A stretch of DNA of 27,874 nucleotides, taken from positions 280-28,153 of the forward strand of contig DKNC01000008.1 in assembly GCA_002470135.1 (NCBI GenBank), given 5' to 3'. This DNA comes from Actinobacteria bacterium UBA7398. Lineage in GTDB: Bacteria > Actinomycetota > Actinomycetes > Nanopelagicales > Nanopelagicaceae. The number at the start of each line of letters is the position of its first letter. Positions within the stretch are counted from its first letter, which is position 1. The notes under the pieces are model-generated. The model worked only from the letters and a program-made list of their open reading frames with translations. It was not told where the DNA came from and did no database searches. Below, in pieces: positions 1 through 7,703 of the stretch. The translations under genes were made by a program, and so were the position numbers.

Positions 1-41
1 GGAAAAGAGTTAATTACTGATTTTACTAACCGCTTATTGAG

Positions 42-53
42 TAATATCAATCC
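42..53 (+). promoter_or_regulatory. Predicted leaderless -10 element for the PGPGW gene
   Basis: TAATAT at 42-47 lies exactly six bases before the ATG at 54, which would place the transcription start at or next to the start codon. No convincing -35 hexamer is seen. Bases 1-41 hold no recognisable gene. Confidence 0.55.
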
Positions 54-347
54 ATGAATTCAGTAATAAAGAGAGTTTTAGTTGGAATCGTTGGTGGTTT
101 AGTTACCCTAATTGGAGTTGTGGCATTAGTTGCACCAGGTCCAGGTTGGTTGATTATTTTTACAGGTCTTGGCATTTTGGCAACTGAATTTGCTTGGGCA
201 GCGCAGGCTTTGGCACACGCAAAAGGAATTGCTAGCCGAACTGCAAATGCTGCTCGAATTAAAAAAGAACACCAAATGATAATTCTTGCGGTTGGGACAT
301 TTATTTCACTTGTTTTACTAGTTATTTGGTATGAATACCTTCGCTAA
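54..347 (+). CDS. Small PGPGW-family membrane protein
   Basis: A 97-residue integral membrane protein of unknown function, of the type annotated as TIGR02611 or 'putative transmembrane protein PGPGW'. The name-giving motif is at residues 28-32 (P-G-P-G-W), followed by a hydrophobic stretch and the conserved-looking GLGILATEFAWA at 38-49. Hydrophobic segments lie at about 6-27, 33-45 and 75-93, with a basic amphipathic linker rich in Ala, Arg and Lys between them. The ATG at 54 is chosen because a TAATAT -10 box sits six bases upstream, suggesting a leaderless message. The gene is followed by thrS after 38 bases, but thrS has its own -10 element, so the two may be separate transcripts. The family is sure from the motif; the function is unknown. 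Confidence 0.85.
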   Translation: MNSVIKRVLVGIVGGLVTLIGVVALVAPGPGWLIIFTGLGILATEFAWAAQALAHAKGIASRTANAARIKKEHQMIILAVGTFISLVLLVIWYEYLR

Positions 348-373
348 TAACCCATCTATACACCCCACTTTGC

Positions 374-385
374 TAACCTAGCGGT
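374..385 (+). promoter_or_regulatory. Predicted leaderless -10 element for thrS
   Basis: TAACCT at 374-379 is followed by six bases and then the ATG at 386. There is no purine-rich Shine-Dalgarno sequence, which supports a leaderless transcript. The same TAACCTAG octamer precedes the DUF948 gene at 25251. Confidence 0.6.
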
Positions 386-2380
386 ATGTCAGATTCGATC
401 AATATTTCAGTAGATGGTAAATCTACGCAGGTAGCAGCAGATCAGAGACCGACCCATCTTTTTGAGGGTAAGAGTGAGATTGTGGTCTGCAAAATAAATG
501 GTGAGCTAAGGGATTTGTGGAGTGAGTTAAAAGATGGTGATGTTGTTGAATCTGTCGCAATTGATTCACCAGATGGATTAAATGTATTGCGCCACTCAAC
601 TGCGCACGTTCTAGCGCAAGCAGTGCAGGAGGTGTTTCCAGAAACAAAGCTTGGTATTGGCCCACCAATTAGAGATGGTTTTTATTATGACTTTGATCCA
701 AAAAATCCATTCACGCCATCTGATTTAGAAAAATTAGAGAGTGCGATGCGAAAAATAATTAAGGCAGGTCAAAGATTTCGCCGCCGGGTAACAAATGAGA
801 AGGATGCTTTAGTTGAGTTAAAGGCTGAGCCATATAAATGTGAGCTGATCGGTTTAAAGGCTGGCAGTACTGATGATGGATCAAGTGTGGAAGTTGGCGG
901 AGCGGAGCTAACTATCTATGACAATCTAGGAAGAGATGGAAATCCGGTATGGAGTGATCTCTGTCGTGGCCCACACCTGCCATCGACTAAACACATTCCG
1001 GCATTTAAATTAATGAGAGCAGCTGGGGCATATTGGCGCGGCTCTGAGAAAAATCCAATGTTGCAGAGAATTTATGGAACTGCTTGGCCAACTCAAGAGG
1101 CACAGGATGCTTATTTACATTTACTTGATGAAGCAGAAAAACGTGATCATCGAAAATTAGGGGCCGAGTTAGATCTATTCTCATTTCCAGAGGAGATTGG
1201 TTCAGGATTGGCTGTTTTTCATCCAAAGGGTGGAATTATTCGGCGCGCAATGGAGGATTACTCAAGAAAGCGCCATGAAGAAGAGGATTATCAATTTGTT
1301 TACTCACCTCATTTAACAAAAGCAGCGTTATTTGAAACCTCAGGCCACTTGCAATGGTATTCAGAAGGAATGTATCCACCGATGGTGATGGATGAAGAGT
1401 TGCATGCAGATGGCACAATTAAAAAAGCAGGCCAAAAGTACTACATGAAACCAATGAACTGCCCCTTTCATAATTTGATCTACAAATCATCACCTAAGTC
1501 CTACCGAGATTTGCCACTTAGATTGTTTGAGTTTGGAACTGTTTATAGGTATGAGAAATCTGGAGTGGTGCACGGAATTACAAGAGCGCGCGGATTTACT
1601 CAAGATGATGCTCATATTTACTGCACAAAAGAGCAGATGGCAGATGAGTTAGATTCATTGCTTACATTCGTACTCAACTTATTACGTGATTACGGCTTGA
1701 CTGATTTTTATTTGGAGTTATCAACTAAAAACCCAGAAAAATCTGTGGGTGAGGATAAGGATTGGGAGAGTGCTACTGAGGCACTAAGACAAGCAGCGCA
1801 AAAGCAAAAATTAGAGTTAGTACTAGATCCGGGTGGGGCTGCCTTCTACGGACCTAAAATTTCAGTACAGGCAAGGGATGCAATTGGTCGCACCTGGCAG
1901 ATGTCTACAATTCAAGTTGATTTCCAATTACCACAAAGATTTGATCTAGGTTATGCAGCTTCTGATGGTTCAACCAAGCAACCGGTAATGATTCACCGTG
2001 CTTTGTTTGGCTCAATTGAAAGATTTTTTGGCGTTTTAACTGAGCATTATGCCGGCGCCTTCCCGCCATGGCTGGCACCAGTTCAGGTGAGAGCAATTCC
2101 AGTTGCCGACTCATTTGCGCCATACCTTTCCGATGTTGTTAAACAGTTCAAGCAAGCTGGCATAAGAGCTGATATTGACTCATCAGATGATCGCATGCAG
2201 AAAAAGGTGCGTAATGCGCAGTTAGAAAAGATTCCATTTATGATGATTGCAGGGGAGGAAGATGCTGCTGTGAATGCGGTTTCCTTTAGATATAGAAATG
2301 GTGAGCAGAAGAATCAAATTCCAATCAAAGAAGCAATTGCTGAAGTTTTAGCTGCTGTTAAAGATCGTAAACAAATTTAA
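386..2380 (+). CDS. thrS: Threonyl-tRNA synthetase
   Basis: Charges tRNA-Thr with threonine in the cytoplasm. At 664 residues it has the full bacterial architecture: an N-terminal TGS domain (about 1-62), the editing domain with its zinc-type HxxxH motif (H70, H74) and the DLCRGPH segment near residue 195, a class II catalytic core, and a C-terminal anticodon-binding domain (from about 555). The core includes the MNCPFH motif, whose Cys is a zinc ligand in known ThrRS, and the RGFTQDDAH segment. Proofreading of mis-charged Ser-tRNA is therefore expected to be intact. The stop codon overlaps the ATG of the HIT gene (TAATG), so the two are translationally coupled, an arrangement also known from Mycobacterium. 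The first 300 codons prefer GAG over GAA for glutamate (18 to 8), unlike genes further right. Confidence 0.97.
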   Translation: MSDSINISVDGKSTQVAADQRPTHLFEGKSEIVVCKINGELRDLWSELKDGDVVESVAIDSPDGLNVLRHSTAHVLAQAVQEVFPETKLGIGPPIRDGFYYDFDPKNPFTPSDLEKLESAMRKIIKAGQRFRRRVTNEKDALVELKAEPYKCELIGLKAGSTDDGSSVEVGGAELTIYDNLGRDGNPVWSDLCRGPHLPSTKHIPAFKLMRAAGAYWRGSEKNPMLQRIYGTAWPTQEAQDAYLHLLDEAEKRDHRKLGAELDLFSFPEEIGSGLAVFHPKGGIIRRAMEDYSRKRHEEEDYQFVYSPHLTKAALFETSGHLQWYSEGMYPPMVMDEELHADGTIKKAGQKYYMKPMNCPFHNLIYKSSPKSYRDLPLRLFEFGTVYRYEKSGVVHGITRARGFTQDDAHIYCTKEQMADELDSLLTFVLNLLRDYGLTDFYLELSTKNPEKSVGEDKDWESATEALRQAAQKQKLELVLDPGGAAFYGPKISVQARDAIGRTWQMSTIQVDFQLPQRFDLGYAASDGSTKQPVMIHRALFGSIERFFGVLTEHYAGAFPPWLAPVQVRAIPVADSFAPYLSDVVKQFKQAGIRADIDSSDDRMQKKVRNAQLEKIPFMMIAGEEDAAVNAVSFRYRNGEQKNQIPIKEAIAEVLAAVKDRKQI

Positions 2381-2922
2381 TGTCTGATCAATCTATCTCC
2401 GGCGGTGCAGGGATGCCAGATAGTTGGCAACGTTTGTGGGCACCACATCGAATGTCATACCTTGAGGGTGAAAATCGACCACTTGCTGGTAATGAAATTG
2501 TCTGTCCATTTTGCCGAATTCCATCACTAGATGATGAAGAGGCATTAATAGTTGCCAGAGGCAGTCAGGCTTATGTTGTTATGAATCTTTATCCTTACAA
2601 CGCCGGACATTTACTCGTCTGCACATTTCGTCATGTAGCGGAACTGCCAGATTTAACTGAGTCTGAGCGAAATGAGGTTCAGGCACTTACCGCCCATGGA
2701 ATGAAGGTGCTGAGAAAAGTTAGTAATGCAATTGGGTTTAACATTGGAATTAATCAAGGAGAGGTATCTGGAGCTGGTATTGCCGGCCACTTTCATCAAC
2801 ACATAGTTCCAAGGTGGGGTGGGGATGCCAACTTCATGCCAATTATTGGTAAAACAAAGGTATTACCTAAATTATTGCAGGAGAGTCGAGCTCAGTTAGC
2901 TGCGGGTTGGAATCAAATCTAA
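2380..2922 (+). CDS. HIT-family nucleotide phosphorylase/hydrolase (Ap4A phosphorylase-like)
   Basis: A 180-residue histidine-triad protein. The catalytic HxHxH motif is H137-F-H139-Q-H141, followed by IVPRWGGDANF, a signature of the actinobacterial Rv2613c-type proteins characterised as Ap4A phosphorylases. A CPFC pair (C42, C45) resembles a zinc site. It likely cleaves dinucleoside polyphosphates such as Ap4A, which are by-products of aminoacyl-tRNA synthetases, so its coupling to thrS makes biochemical sense. The start overlaps the thrS stop (TAATG). Its last 27 bases overlap the 3' end of the minus-strand EF-G-like gene. The family is certain; the exact substrate is inferred from homologues. 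Confidence 0.93.
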   Translation: MSDQSISGGAGMPDSWQRLWAPHRMSYLEGENRPLAGNEIVCPFCRIPSLDDEEALIVARGSQAYVVMNLYPYNAGHLLVCTFRHVAELPDLTESERNEVQALTAHGMKVLRKVSNAIGFNIGINQGEVSGAGIAGHFHQHIVPRWGGDANFMPIIGKTKVLPKLLQESRAQLAAGWNQI

Positions 2923-3489
2923 GAACTGTTTAATTTCGGCAATACCTAATCTATTTTTAACAATTAATGGAATCGCAGGAATGATTAAGCCTTGCACAAA
3001 TTGTTCCCATCCACCCTCAGCTAGTGCGTTATGAAGCTCTTCTTTAAACTCTAGAACTAACTCTCGATGTTCAGCATCACTTGATATTTTGCTAACGGTT
3101 GAGTTTGAATAATCTGTGATCATCTGATCTTCAAGATTGATTAGCGCAGTGGGTTCTCCATTATCTGCATGTAATACTAAATATGGCGTGATTACTGGCT
3201 CCAGCATTTTTCCAACAATGGCACTCATATCTTCAAAATCAATATCACCATCTTCAAAATCAACTATCGCAACAATGGTTGGTATATAGAGTTCGCGGAA
3301 TGTGCTCCACTGCGCAAGGATTTTTTGATCAATTCCATGTTTAGCACTTGCAACTACTACAACAACATCACAGGTAATTAGGGATGGATCATCAATTTTT
3401 GCAGCAGGCAGACCGAGCGCAGCACAAATTTGCTCGTTACCAGGTGTTATCCCGAGGATAAACCGTGCGTTAATTAGGCTGTCCATCAT
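2896..3489 (-). CDS. EF-G G-domain-derived protein lacking GTP-binding motifs
   Basis: A 197-residue protein beginning MMDSLINARF. From about residue 35 it follows the second half of the elongation factor G G domain. CDVVVVVASAKHGIDQKILA matches the segment after switch II. The strand that should end in NKxD reads IVDFED (75-80). TALINLEDQMITDY (114-127) matches the G' subdomain strand GVVDLVKMKAINW, and residues 167-195 match the helix and YLP ending that close the domain. The P-loop, switch I, the DTPG box and a proper NKxD are absent, so GTP binding is unlikely. A role as a ribosome- or EF-G-associated regulator is only a guess. The start is set at 3489 because a TAGGCT -10 box lies five bases upstream. 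The frame stays open to 3600, but that part is pgsA coding sequence. It could also be a decaying fusA paralogue, though the frame is intact. Confidence 0.75.
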   Translation of the reverse strand: MMDSLINARFILGITPGNEQICAALGLPAAKIDDPSLITCDVVVVVASAKHGIDQKILAQWSTFRELYIPTIVAIVDFEDGDIDFEDMSAIVGKMLEPVITPYLVLHADNGEPTALINLEDQMITDYSNSTVSKISSDAEHRELVLEFKEELHNALAEGGWEQFVQGLIIPAIPLIVKNRLGIAEIKQFLDLIPTRS

Positions 3490-3512
3490 TGGTAAGCCTA
3501 CGATGGGAATTA
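3489..3512. promoter_or_regulatory. Overlapping divergent -10 elements between the EF-G-like gene and pgsA
   Basis: On the plus strand TACGAT occupies 3499-3504, seven bases before the pgsA ATG at 3512. On the minus strand TAGGCT occupies 3500-3495, five bases before the ATG at 3489. The two hexamers share the base pairs 3499-3500. Each promoter's -35 region would lie inside the other gene's coding sequence. This is a prediction from sequence only. Confidence 0.45.
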
Positions 3513-4108
3513 TGTTGCAGCGCTCATTACGCGACCCTGTCGGCAAAATTATTGCGCCTTTGGTTAAGGGTCTAGTCAAAACTGGCATTAGTGCCAACAC
3601 AATTTCTGCTATTGGTGGAGTTGGTTCGACGGTGAGTGCACTTTATTACTTTCCAAAAGGGCAGTTTTTTGCCGGAACAATTGCGGTAGCTATTTTTGTT
3701 TTGTTTGATTTGTTTGATGGCGCAGTTGCCCGCCAATCTAAGAAAGGTATAAGTAGGTGGGGAGCTCTATTGGATTCAACCTTAGATCGTCTAAGTGATG
3801 CAGCGATAATTTTGGGTGGAATGGTTTATTTTATTGATAGTTCAGATCCACTGCTTCCAGTTTTCTTAGTAGCCGCATCTGCTTCATTTATGGTTTCATA
3901 TATAAAAGCAAGGGCTGAGTCATTGGGCATCAATTGTGATGGTGGAGTAGCTGAGCGAAGTGAGCGACTAATTATTGTTTTAATTGCCTATGGGCTTACT
4001 GGTCTATCGGTTAACTACGCAATGGCAGCTGGTATTTGGTTGGTTGCAATTTTGTCAATTATCACAACAGTACAACGATTGCTGATTGTTTATAAAGCGG
4101 TGAAGTAA
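3512..4108 (+). CDS. pgsA: CDP-alcohol phosphatidyltransferase (phosphatidylinositol phosphate synthase)
   Basis: A membrane enzyme that joins CDP-diacylglycerol to inositol phosphate, the first step toward phosphatidylinositol and its mannosides. The CDP-alcohol phosphotransferase signature is complete: D66, D69-G70, A73-R74, G84, D88 and D92 (numbering from 3512). Several hydrophobic segments follow, and the SYIKARAE and ERLIIVL stretches resemble mycobacterial PgsA1. At 198 residues it is near the usual length. I prefer the ATG at 3512 over the one at 3503 because a TACGAT -10 box would overlap the upstream codon and suits a leaderless start at 3512. Next to an acyltransferase and pimA, the inositol-phosphate substrate is far more likely than glycerol phosphate. 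The stop overlaps the next ATG (TAATG). Confidence 0.9.
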   Translation: MLQRSLRDPVGKIIAPLVKGLVKTGISANTISAIGGVGSTVSALYYFPKGQFFAGTIAVAIFVLFDLFDGAVARQSKKGISRWGALLDSTLDRLSDAAIILGGMVYFIDSSDPLLPVFLVAASASFMVSYIKARAESLGINCDGGVAERSERLIIVLIAYGLTGLSVNYAMAAGIWLVAILSIITTVQRLLIVYKAVK

Positions 4109-4968
4109 TGTTTTTGACATATCTATTAGCTTGGAAATTAATCGCAGCGCTTCCGGAAAAAATTGCCTACACTGTAGCCAATCAAATCTCAGATTTTATT
4201 TATTTTAGAAATGGCAAGGGTGTTAAACGTCTACGCAGTAATTATGGGCGAGTACTGCCAAATCTAAGTCAGAAAGAATTATCAAATTTAACAAAAGCTG
4301 GAATGCGATCTTATTTAAGGTATTGGTTCGACACTTTTCGTCTTAATAAATGGAGTAAGTCACGAATAATTAACACCACCGAGGTAGTCCGTGAGAATTT
4401 GCTTCGCGATCCAATCGCGGCAAAGCAGGGTTGTATTGTCGCCCTGCCACATGCGGGAAATTGGGATCACGCTGCTGCATATTTTTGCTCTACTGGGATT
4501 AATTTAACCGCGGTAGTCGAGAAGTTAAAGCCGGAGGCAATCTTTAAAAAATTCTTAGATTATCGACAGAGCATCGGAATTGAACCGATTAGTCACAAAG
4601 AGAAGACCATTCCACTCTTAACTCAGCGCTTACAAGAAGGAAAATTGATTGCGCTAGTAGCAGATCGGGATATGTCACGAAACGGAATTGAAGTGGATTT
4701 CATTGGCGGAATAGCAAAGATGCCATCTGGACCTGCGATATTGGCGATTAATACCGGCGCACCACTTATTACTGCATATATTCGCTATACAGACAATGGT
4801 ATAAAAATTATATTTGATCAAGTCATTATTCCAACCAATTTACAAAATGAAAATGAGAAGATTTCAGCAGTGACTCAATTAATGGCTAATAATTTTGCCA
4901 AACATATTAAGGAGTCACCGGTGGATTGGCATATGTTGCAACGGATTTGGGTCGATGAAGAAAATTAG
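4108..4968 (+). CDS. Phosphatidylinositol mannoside acyltransferase (PatA-like)
   Basis: A 286-residue LPLAT/HtrB-family acyltransferase. The catalytic HX4D motif is H115-A-G-N-W-D120, within LPHAGNWDHA. A second conserved block, ALVADRDMSRNGIEVDFIGG, lies at about 182-201. In mycobacteria the homologue at this position (Rv2611c, PatA) adds palmitate to the mannose of PIM1/PIM2 at the inner leaflet. An N-terminal hydrophobic helix without a clear signal-peptide cleavage site fits a peripheral membrane enzyme. It is translationally coupled to pgsA (TAATG) and its end overlaps the pimA start by 14 bases, so the three form one operon. The specific substrate is inferred from this cassette. Confidence 0.9.
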   Translation: MFLTYLLAWKLIAALPEKIAYTVANQISDFIYFRNGKGVKRLRSNYGRVLPNLSQKELSNLTKAGMRSYLRYWFDTFRLNKWSKSRIINTTEVVRENLLRDPIAAKQGCIVALPHAGNWDHAAAYFCSTGINLTAVVEKLKPEAIFKKFLDYRQSIGIEPISHKEKTIPLLTQRLQEGKLIALVADRDMSRNGIEVDFIGGIAKMPSGPAILAINTGAPLITAYIRYTDNGIKIIFDQVIIPTNLQNENEKISAVTQLMANNFAKHIKESPVDWHMLQRIWVDEEN

Positions 4969-6133
4969 GATCGGAATGGTTTGTCCGTATGGATGGGATA
5001 CACCTGGCGGAGTTCAAACCCACATCAGAGAGCTAGCTGAGCATTTGATATCCGAAGGTCATTATGTTTCAGTTTTAACTCCTGTAAGTGATGATTCAGT
5101 TCAGCTTCAAGATTATGTTGTTAATGCTGGTAAGCCAATATCAATTCCAGTAAATGGTTCAGTCGCACGAGTTTTATTTGGCCCCATAGCTAGCTCAAGA
5201 GCAAAGCAATGGATTGCATCCGGTGATTTTGATTTACTTCACCTACACGAACCAGCAATTCCATCGCTTTCACTACTTGCGTGTTCAGCCGCAGAAGGAC
5301 CACTAGTTGGAACTTTTCACGTCTCAACACCGAAGAAAAAAGCGATTTACGCAATTGGGCCAATACTTGAACCAATTGTTGAAAAATTAACCGCTCGTAT
5401 TGCCGTCAGCGAGTTAGCTAGGTCGACTCTAAAAGATCATTTTGATACTGATGCTGTGGTAATTCCAAATGGTATTGATGTGAATTTATTTAGAAAAGCG
5501 TTACCAACAGAGGAATGGCAACACCCAAATACCATTGGTTTCATTGGTCGATTTGAGGAGCCTCGTAAAGGTCTACAAATTCTTTTGGATGCGCTGCCAA
5601 TCATTACTCGGTTTATCCCGGATGCAAAAATACTGATAGCAGGACCGGGCGATAGCGCTGAAACTTTGAAGAGCGTAAATGCGCAACTACGAAACAAGTT
5701 GGTTTTCTTAGGTCGGGTAAGTGAAGCCGATAAAGCTAGCTTGCTTAAATCGGTTGATCTTTATGTAGCGCCTAATACCGGTGGCGAATCTTTTGGCATT
5801 ATATTGACCGAAGCACTTGCGAGCGAAACCGCAATCGTCGCAAGTGATATCCCAGCATTTAGACACTTGTTAAACGGTGGCGAATACGGCGCACTCTTCG
5901 AATCTGAAAGTGCAACCGAACTTGCGAAAGTAATAATCGACCTGTTGCGCGATGAAATTAAACGAAAAGATTTAGCAAATATTGGATTCCAATCAGCTGA
6001 GCGATTTGATTGGTCACAAGTAGCAGAGCAGATAATGGATGTTTATTCGATGGCGCTTACTGGTGGCGGTAAAGTCGGGCTGATCTCAGAGAGTCGATCT
6101 TGGAACCGACTATTTACCAGAGAGAGCAGTTAA
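4955..6133 (+). CDS. pimA: Phosphatidylinositol alpha-mannosyltransferase (GT4, PimA)
   Basis: Transfers the first mannose from GDP-mannose to phosphatidylinositol at the cytoplasmic membrane face, making PIM1. The 392-residue protein starts MKKIRIGMVCPYGW and has the GGVQTH loop (18-23). It also has the HLHEP and GTFHVSTPKKK segments, GRFEEPRKG in the second Rossmann half, and the GT4 EX7E motif (E278 to E286 in GGESFGIILTE). Similarity to mycobacterial PimA runs end to end. An upstream in-frame ATG at 4895 lies inside the acyltransferase gene and would add 20 unrelated residues, so the start at 4955 is preferred. Glutamate codons change from mixed GAG/GAA to almost only GAA about halfway through the gene (near 5.6 kb). 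Confidence 0.95.
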   Translation: MKKIRIGMVCPYGWDTPGGVQTHIRELAEHLISEGHYVSVLTPVSDDSVQLQDYVVNAGKPISIPVNGSVARVLFGPIASSRAKQWIASGDFDLLHLHEPAIPSLSLLACSAAEGPLVGTFHVSTPKKKAIYAIGPILEPIVEKLTARIAVSELARSTLKDHFDTDAVVIPNGIDVNLFRKALPTEEWQHPNTIGFIGRFEEPRKGLQILLDALPIITRFIPDAKILIAGPGDSAETLKSVNAQLRNKLVFLGRVSEADKASLLKSVDLYVAPNTGGESFGIILTEALASETAIVASDIPAFRHLLNGGEYGALFESESATELAKVIIDLLRDEIKRKDLANIGFQSAERFDWSQVAEQIMDVYSMALTGGGKVGLISESRSWNRLFTRESS

Positions 6134-6139
6134 TAGGTT

Positions 6140-6637
6140 ATGAAAACTTCATTAGCGCTCTTAGTTATCTTCCTACTATTTGCCTGGTATCTATCATTTT
6201 CAGCTACTCGGTTAGATCGCTTACATCATCGGGTGGAAACTTCTTGGGCGAATTTAGATGCCACGCTGCAACGGCGCGCTGCCATATCTTTGGAAATTGC
6301 GCATTTACCCGAAATCGATCCCGCTACCAATTTGATATTAACTGGCGCGGCTTACGGCGCGCGTGAAGCTCAAATATTTGAAAGAAGCGATCAAGAGAGT
6401 GGTTTATCTGGAACGCTCAACTTATTGCAGAGCGAAAGTGATCTGCCAGAGCTGCATCCGGAAATCTTTGCAAAGTTAGAAGATGTTACGGAGCGGGTAC
6501 GAGTAGCGATCGCAATCCATATTGAAGCGGTTGCTGCCACTAAAGCGCTTCGGGAAAAATTAGTTTTTCGGCTCTTTAGATTGGCTGGCACTGCGCCGCT
6601 TCCAGTTAAGTATGCCTTCGAAGATGATCTTTTGTGA
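6140..6637 (+). CDS. LemA-like single-pass membrane protein
   Basis: A 165-residue protein with one N-terminal membrane helix (about 4-20) followed by a soluble, mostly helical part. RLDRLHHRVETSWANLDATL (24-43) resembles the N-terminal helix of LemA proteins (R-N-x-V-x-x-A-W-x-x-I-D-x-x-L-x-x-R), suggesting a shortened LemA-type fold facing the cytoplasm. The function is unknown. It begins six bases after pimA and its end overlaps the DUF3048 gene (GTGA), so it belongs to the PIM operon by position. Confidence in a real gene is high, in the LemA relationship moderate. Confidence 0.75.
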   Translation: MKTSLALLVIFLLFAWYLSFSATRLDRLHHRVETSWANLDATLQRRAAISLEIAHLPEIDPATNLILTGAAYGAREAQIFERSDQESGLSGTLNLLQSESDLPELHPEIFAKLEDVTERVRVAIAIHIEAVAATKALREKLVFRLFRLAGTAPLPVKYAFEDDLL

Positions 6638-7662
6638 AGAAATCTCGGTTACTAATATCGGCAATATCGATTTTTATTGTGATGGCATCTGCCCTCTCTA
6701 GTTGCGCCACGATCTCCAAACAAATTGAAAAGCTCGCACCCAAAGAAATTGAAAGAAATGCTTTTACTGGAATGCCTGGCAGTAACGGTCCGGTCTTAGC
6801 TGTAAAAATTGACGATACCAATGCAGCTCATCCGCAAGTGGGGTTAGAGTTTGCCGACGTAATCTATATTGAACAAGTAGAAGCAGGATTGACTAGATTG
6901 CTTGCGATTTATTCGTCGAAGATCCCGAAAGATATCGGCCCGATTAGATCACTACGGATAAGCGATATCGATCTTTTGGCGCAATATGGTCGAGTTGGAT
7001 TAGCGTACAGCGGCGCGCAATCAAAGATGCGTCCGGTGATCGCTGCCGCCAACATTGAAGATTTAGGTGCGGAACGCAATTCTCCGACAATTTATTACCG
7101 TGACCCCAACCGTAGCGCGCCAACCAACATGATTTTAAATTCTGCGCCATTGATGGCAAAAGCAAAGAATTTAGGCTCCGCAAAAAATATGGGATGGCAA
7201 TTTGGCAAGAAGCCTGCCGGAGGTCAAGTGATATCGGCTGTGAAAATATCTTGGCCAAACGCAAATTATGGAGCTACCTGGTCAGAGAGCCAATCGCGCT
7301 GGTTGTTATCGCATAACAATTCGGCTGATTTATCGGCAAGTGGTACCCAACTGGGTTCGCCTACTTTGGTAATTCAATTGGTGAAAATATCACCCTCCAT
7401 TTACGGTGATAAATTTGGCGGCGTAACTCCGATGAGCGAAACAGTTGGCACGGGTCCGGGATATGTTCTTCGCGATAGCGAAGTTTTTCGTGCTACTTGG
7501 AATCGTACTAGTGCGGAAACTGGCACAACTTGGCTCCTTGAAGATGGGAGCGAATTACCGTTTACTCCTGGCCAAATTTGGATTGCGCTAACCGATAAAG
7601 AACCCGATTTCACCTATTTAACGCCAAAATCTCCGAGTGCATCTCCAGCAACAACAAAGTAG
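6634..7662 (+). CDS. DUF3048-family secreted lipoprotein
   Basis: A 342-residue predicted lipoprotein. A basic start (MKKSR) and hydrophobic core are followed by the lipobox L21-S-S-C24, so Cys24 would be lipid-modified and the protein anchored outside the membrane. Downstream, FTGMPGSNGPVLAVKIDDTNAAHPQVGLEFADVIYIEQVEAGLTRLLAIY and the DIGPIRSLRISDIDLLA region match the YerB-like DUF3048 family; GPGYVLRDSEVFRATWNR resembles its C-terminal domain. The biochemical role is unknown. The GTG start overlaps the upstream stop (GTGA), showing translational coupling. The short Ser/Pro/Ala/Thr tail looks like a flexible end. Confidence 0.85.
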   Translation: MKKSRLLISAISIFIVMASALSSCATISKQIEKLAPKEIERNAFTGMPGSNGPVLAVKIDDTNAAHPQVGLEFADVIYIEQVEAGLTRLLAIYSSKIPKDIGPIRSLRISDIDLLAQYGRVGLAYSGAQSKMRPVIAAANIEDLGAERNSPTIYYRDPNRSAPTNMILNSAPLMAKAKNLGSAKNMGWQFGKKPAGGQVISAVKISWPNANYGATWSESQSRWLLSHNNSADLSASGTQLGSPTLVIQLVKISPSIYGDKFGGVTPMSETVGTGPGYVLRDSEVFRATWNRTSAETGTTWLLEDGSELPFTPGQIWIALTDKEPDFTYLTPKSPSASPATTK

Positions 7663-7703
7663 ACTCACCAACCTAAATCTATCCATGAAGGCAGGCAGAA
7701 AAA
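7663..7703 (+). promoter_or_regulatory. Leader region of pdxS
   Basis: Candidate signals: TAGACT at 7660-7665, overlapping the upstream stop codon, could serve as a -10 box. AAGGCAGG at 7687-7694 could pair with 16S rRNA for the ATG at 7704. An ATG at 7685 opens an eight-codon frame (MKAGRKNG) that ends inside pdxS. None of this is decisive. Confidence 0.3.

Noticed and set aside
1..53. End of an upstream gene at the left edge
   Set aside because: Too short to identify; frames carry stops and no motif, so it is treated as upstream control sequence.
3490..3600. Upstream extension of the EF-G-like gene to an ATG at 3600
   Set aside because: The extra 37 residues are antisense to conserved PgsA coding sequence and show no G-domain similarity.
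4895..4954. Longer PimA start
   Set aside because: The extra residues come from the acyltransferase gene read in another frame; PimA homologues begin at the RIGMVCPY region.
6100..6366. Plus-strand frame overlapping pimA end and the LemA-like gene
   Set aside because: The alternative frame at 6140 has a membrane helix, LemA-type motif and coupling to the next gene; this one has none.
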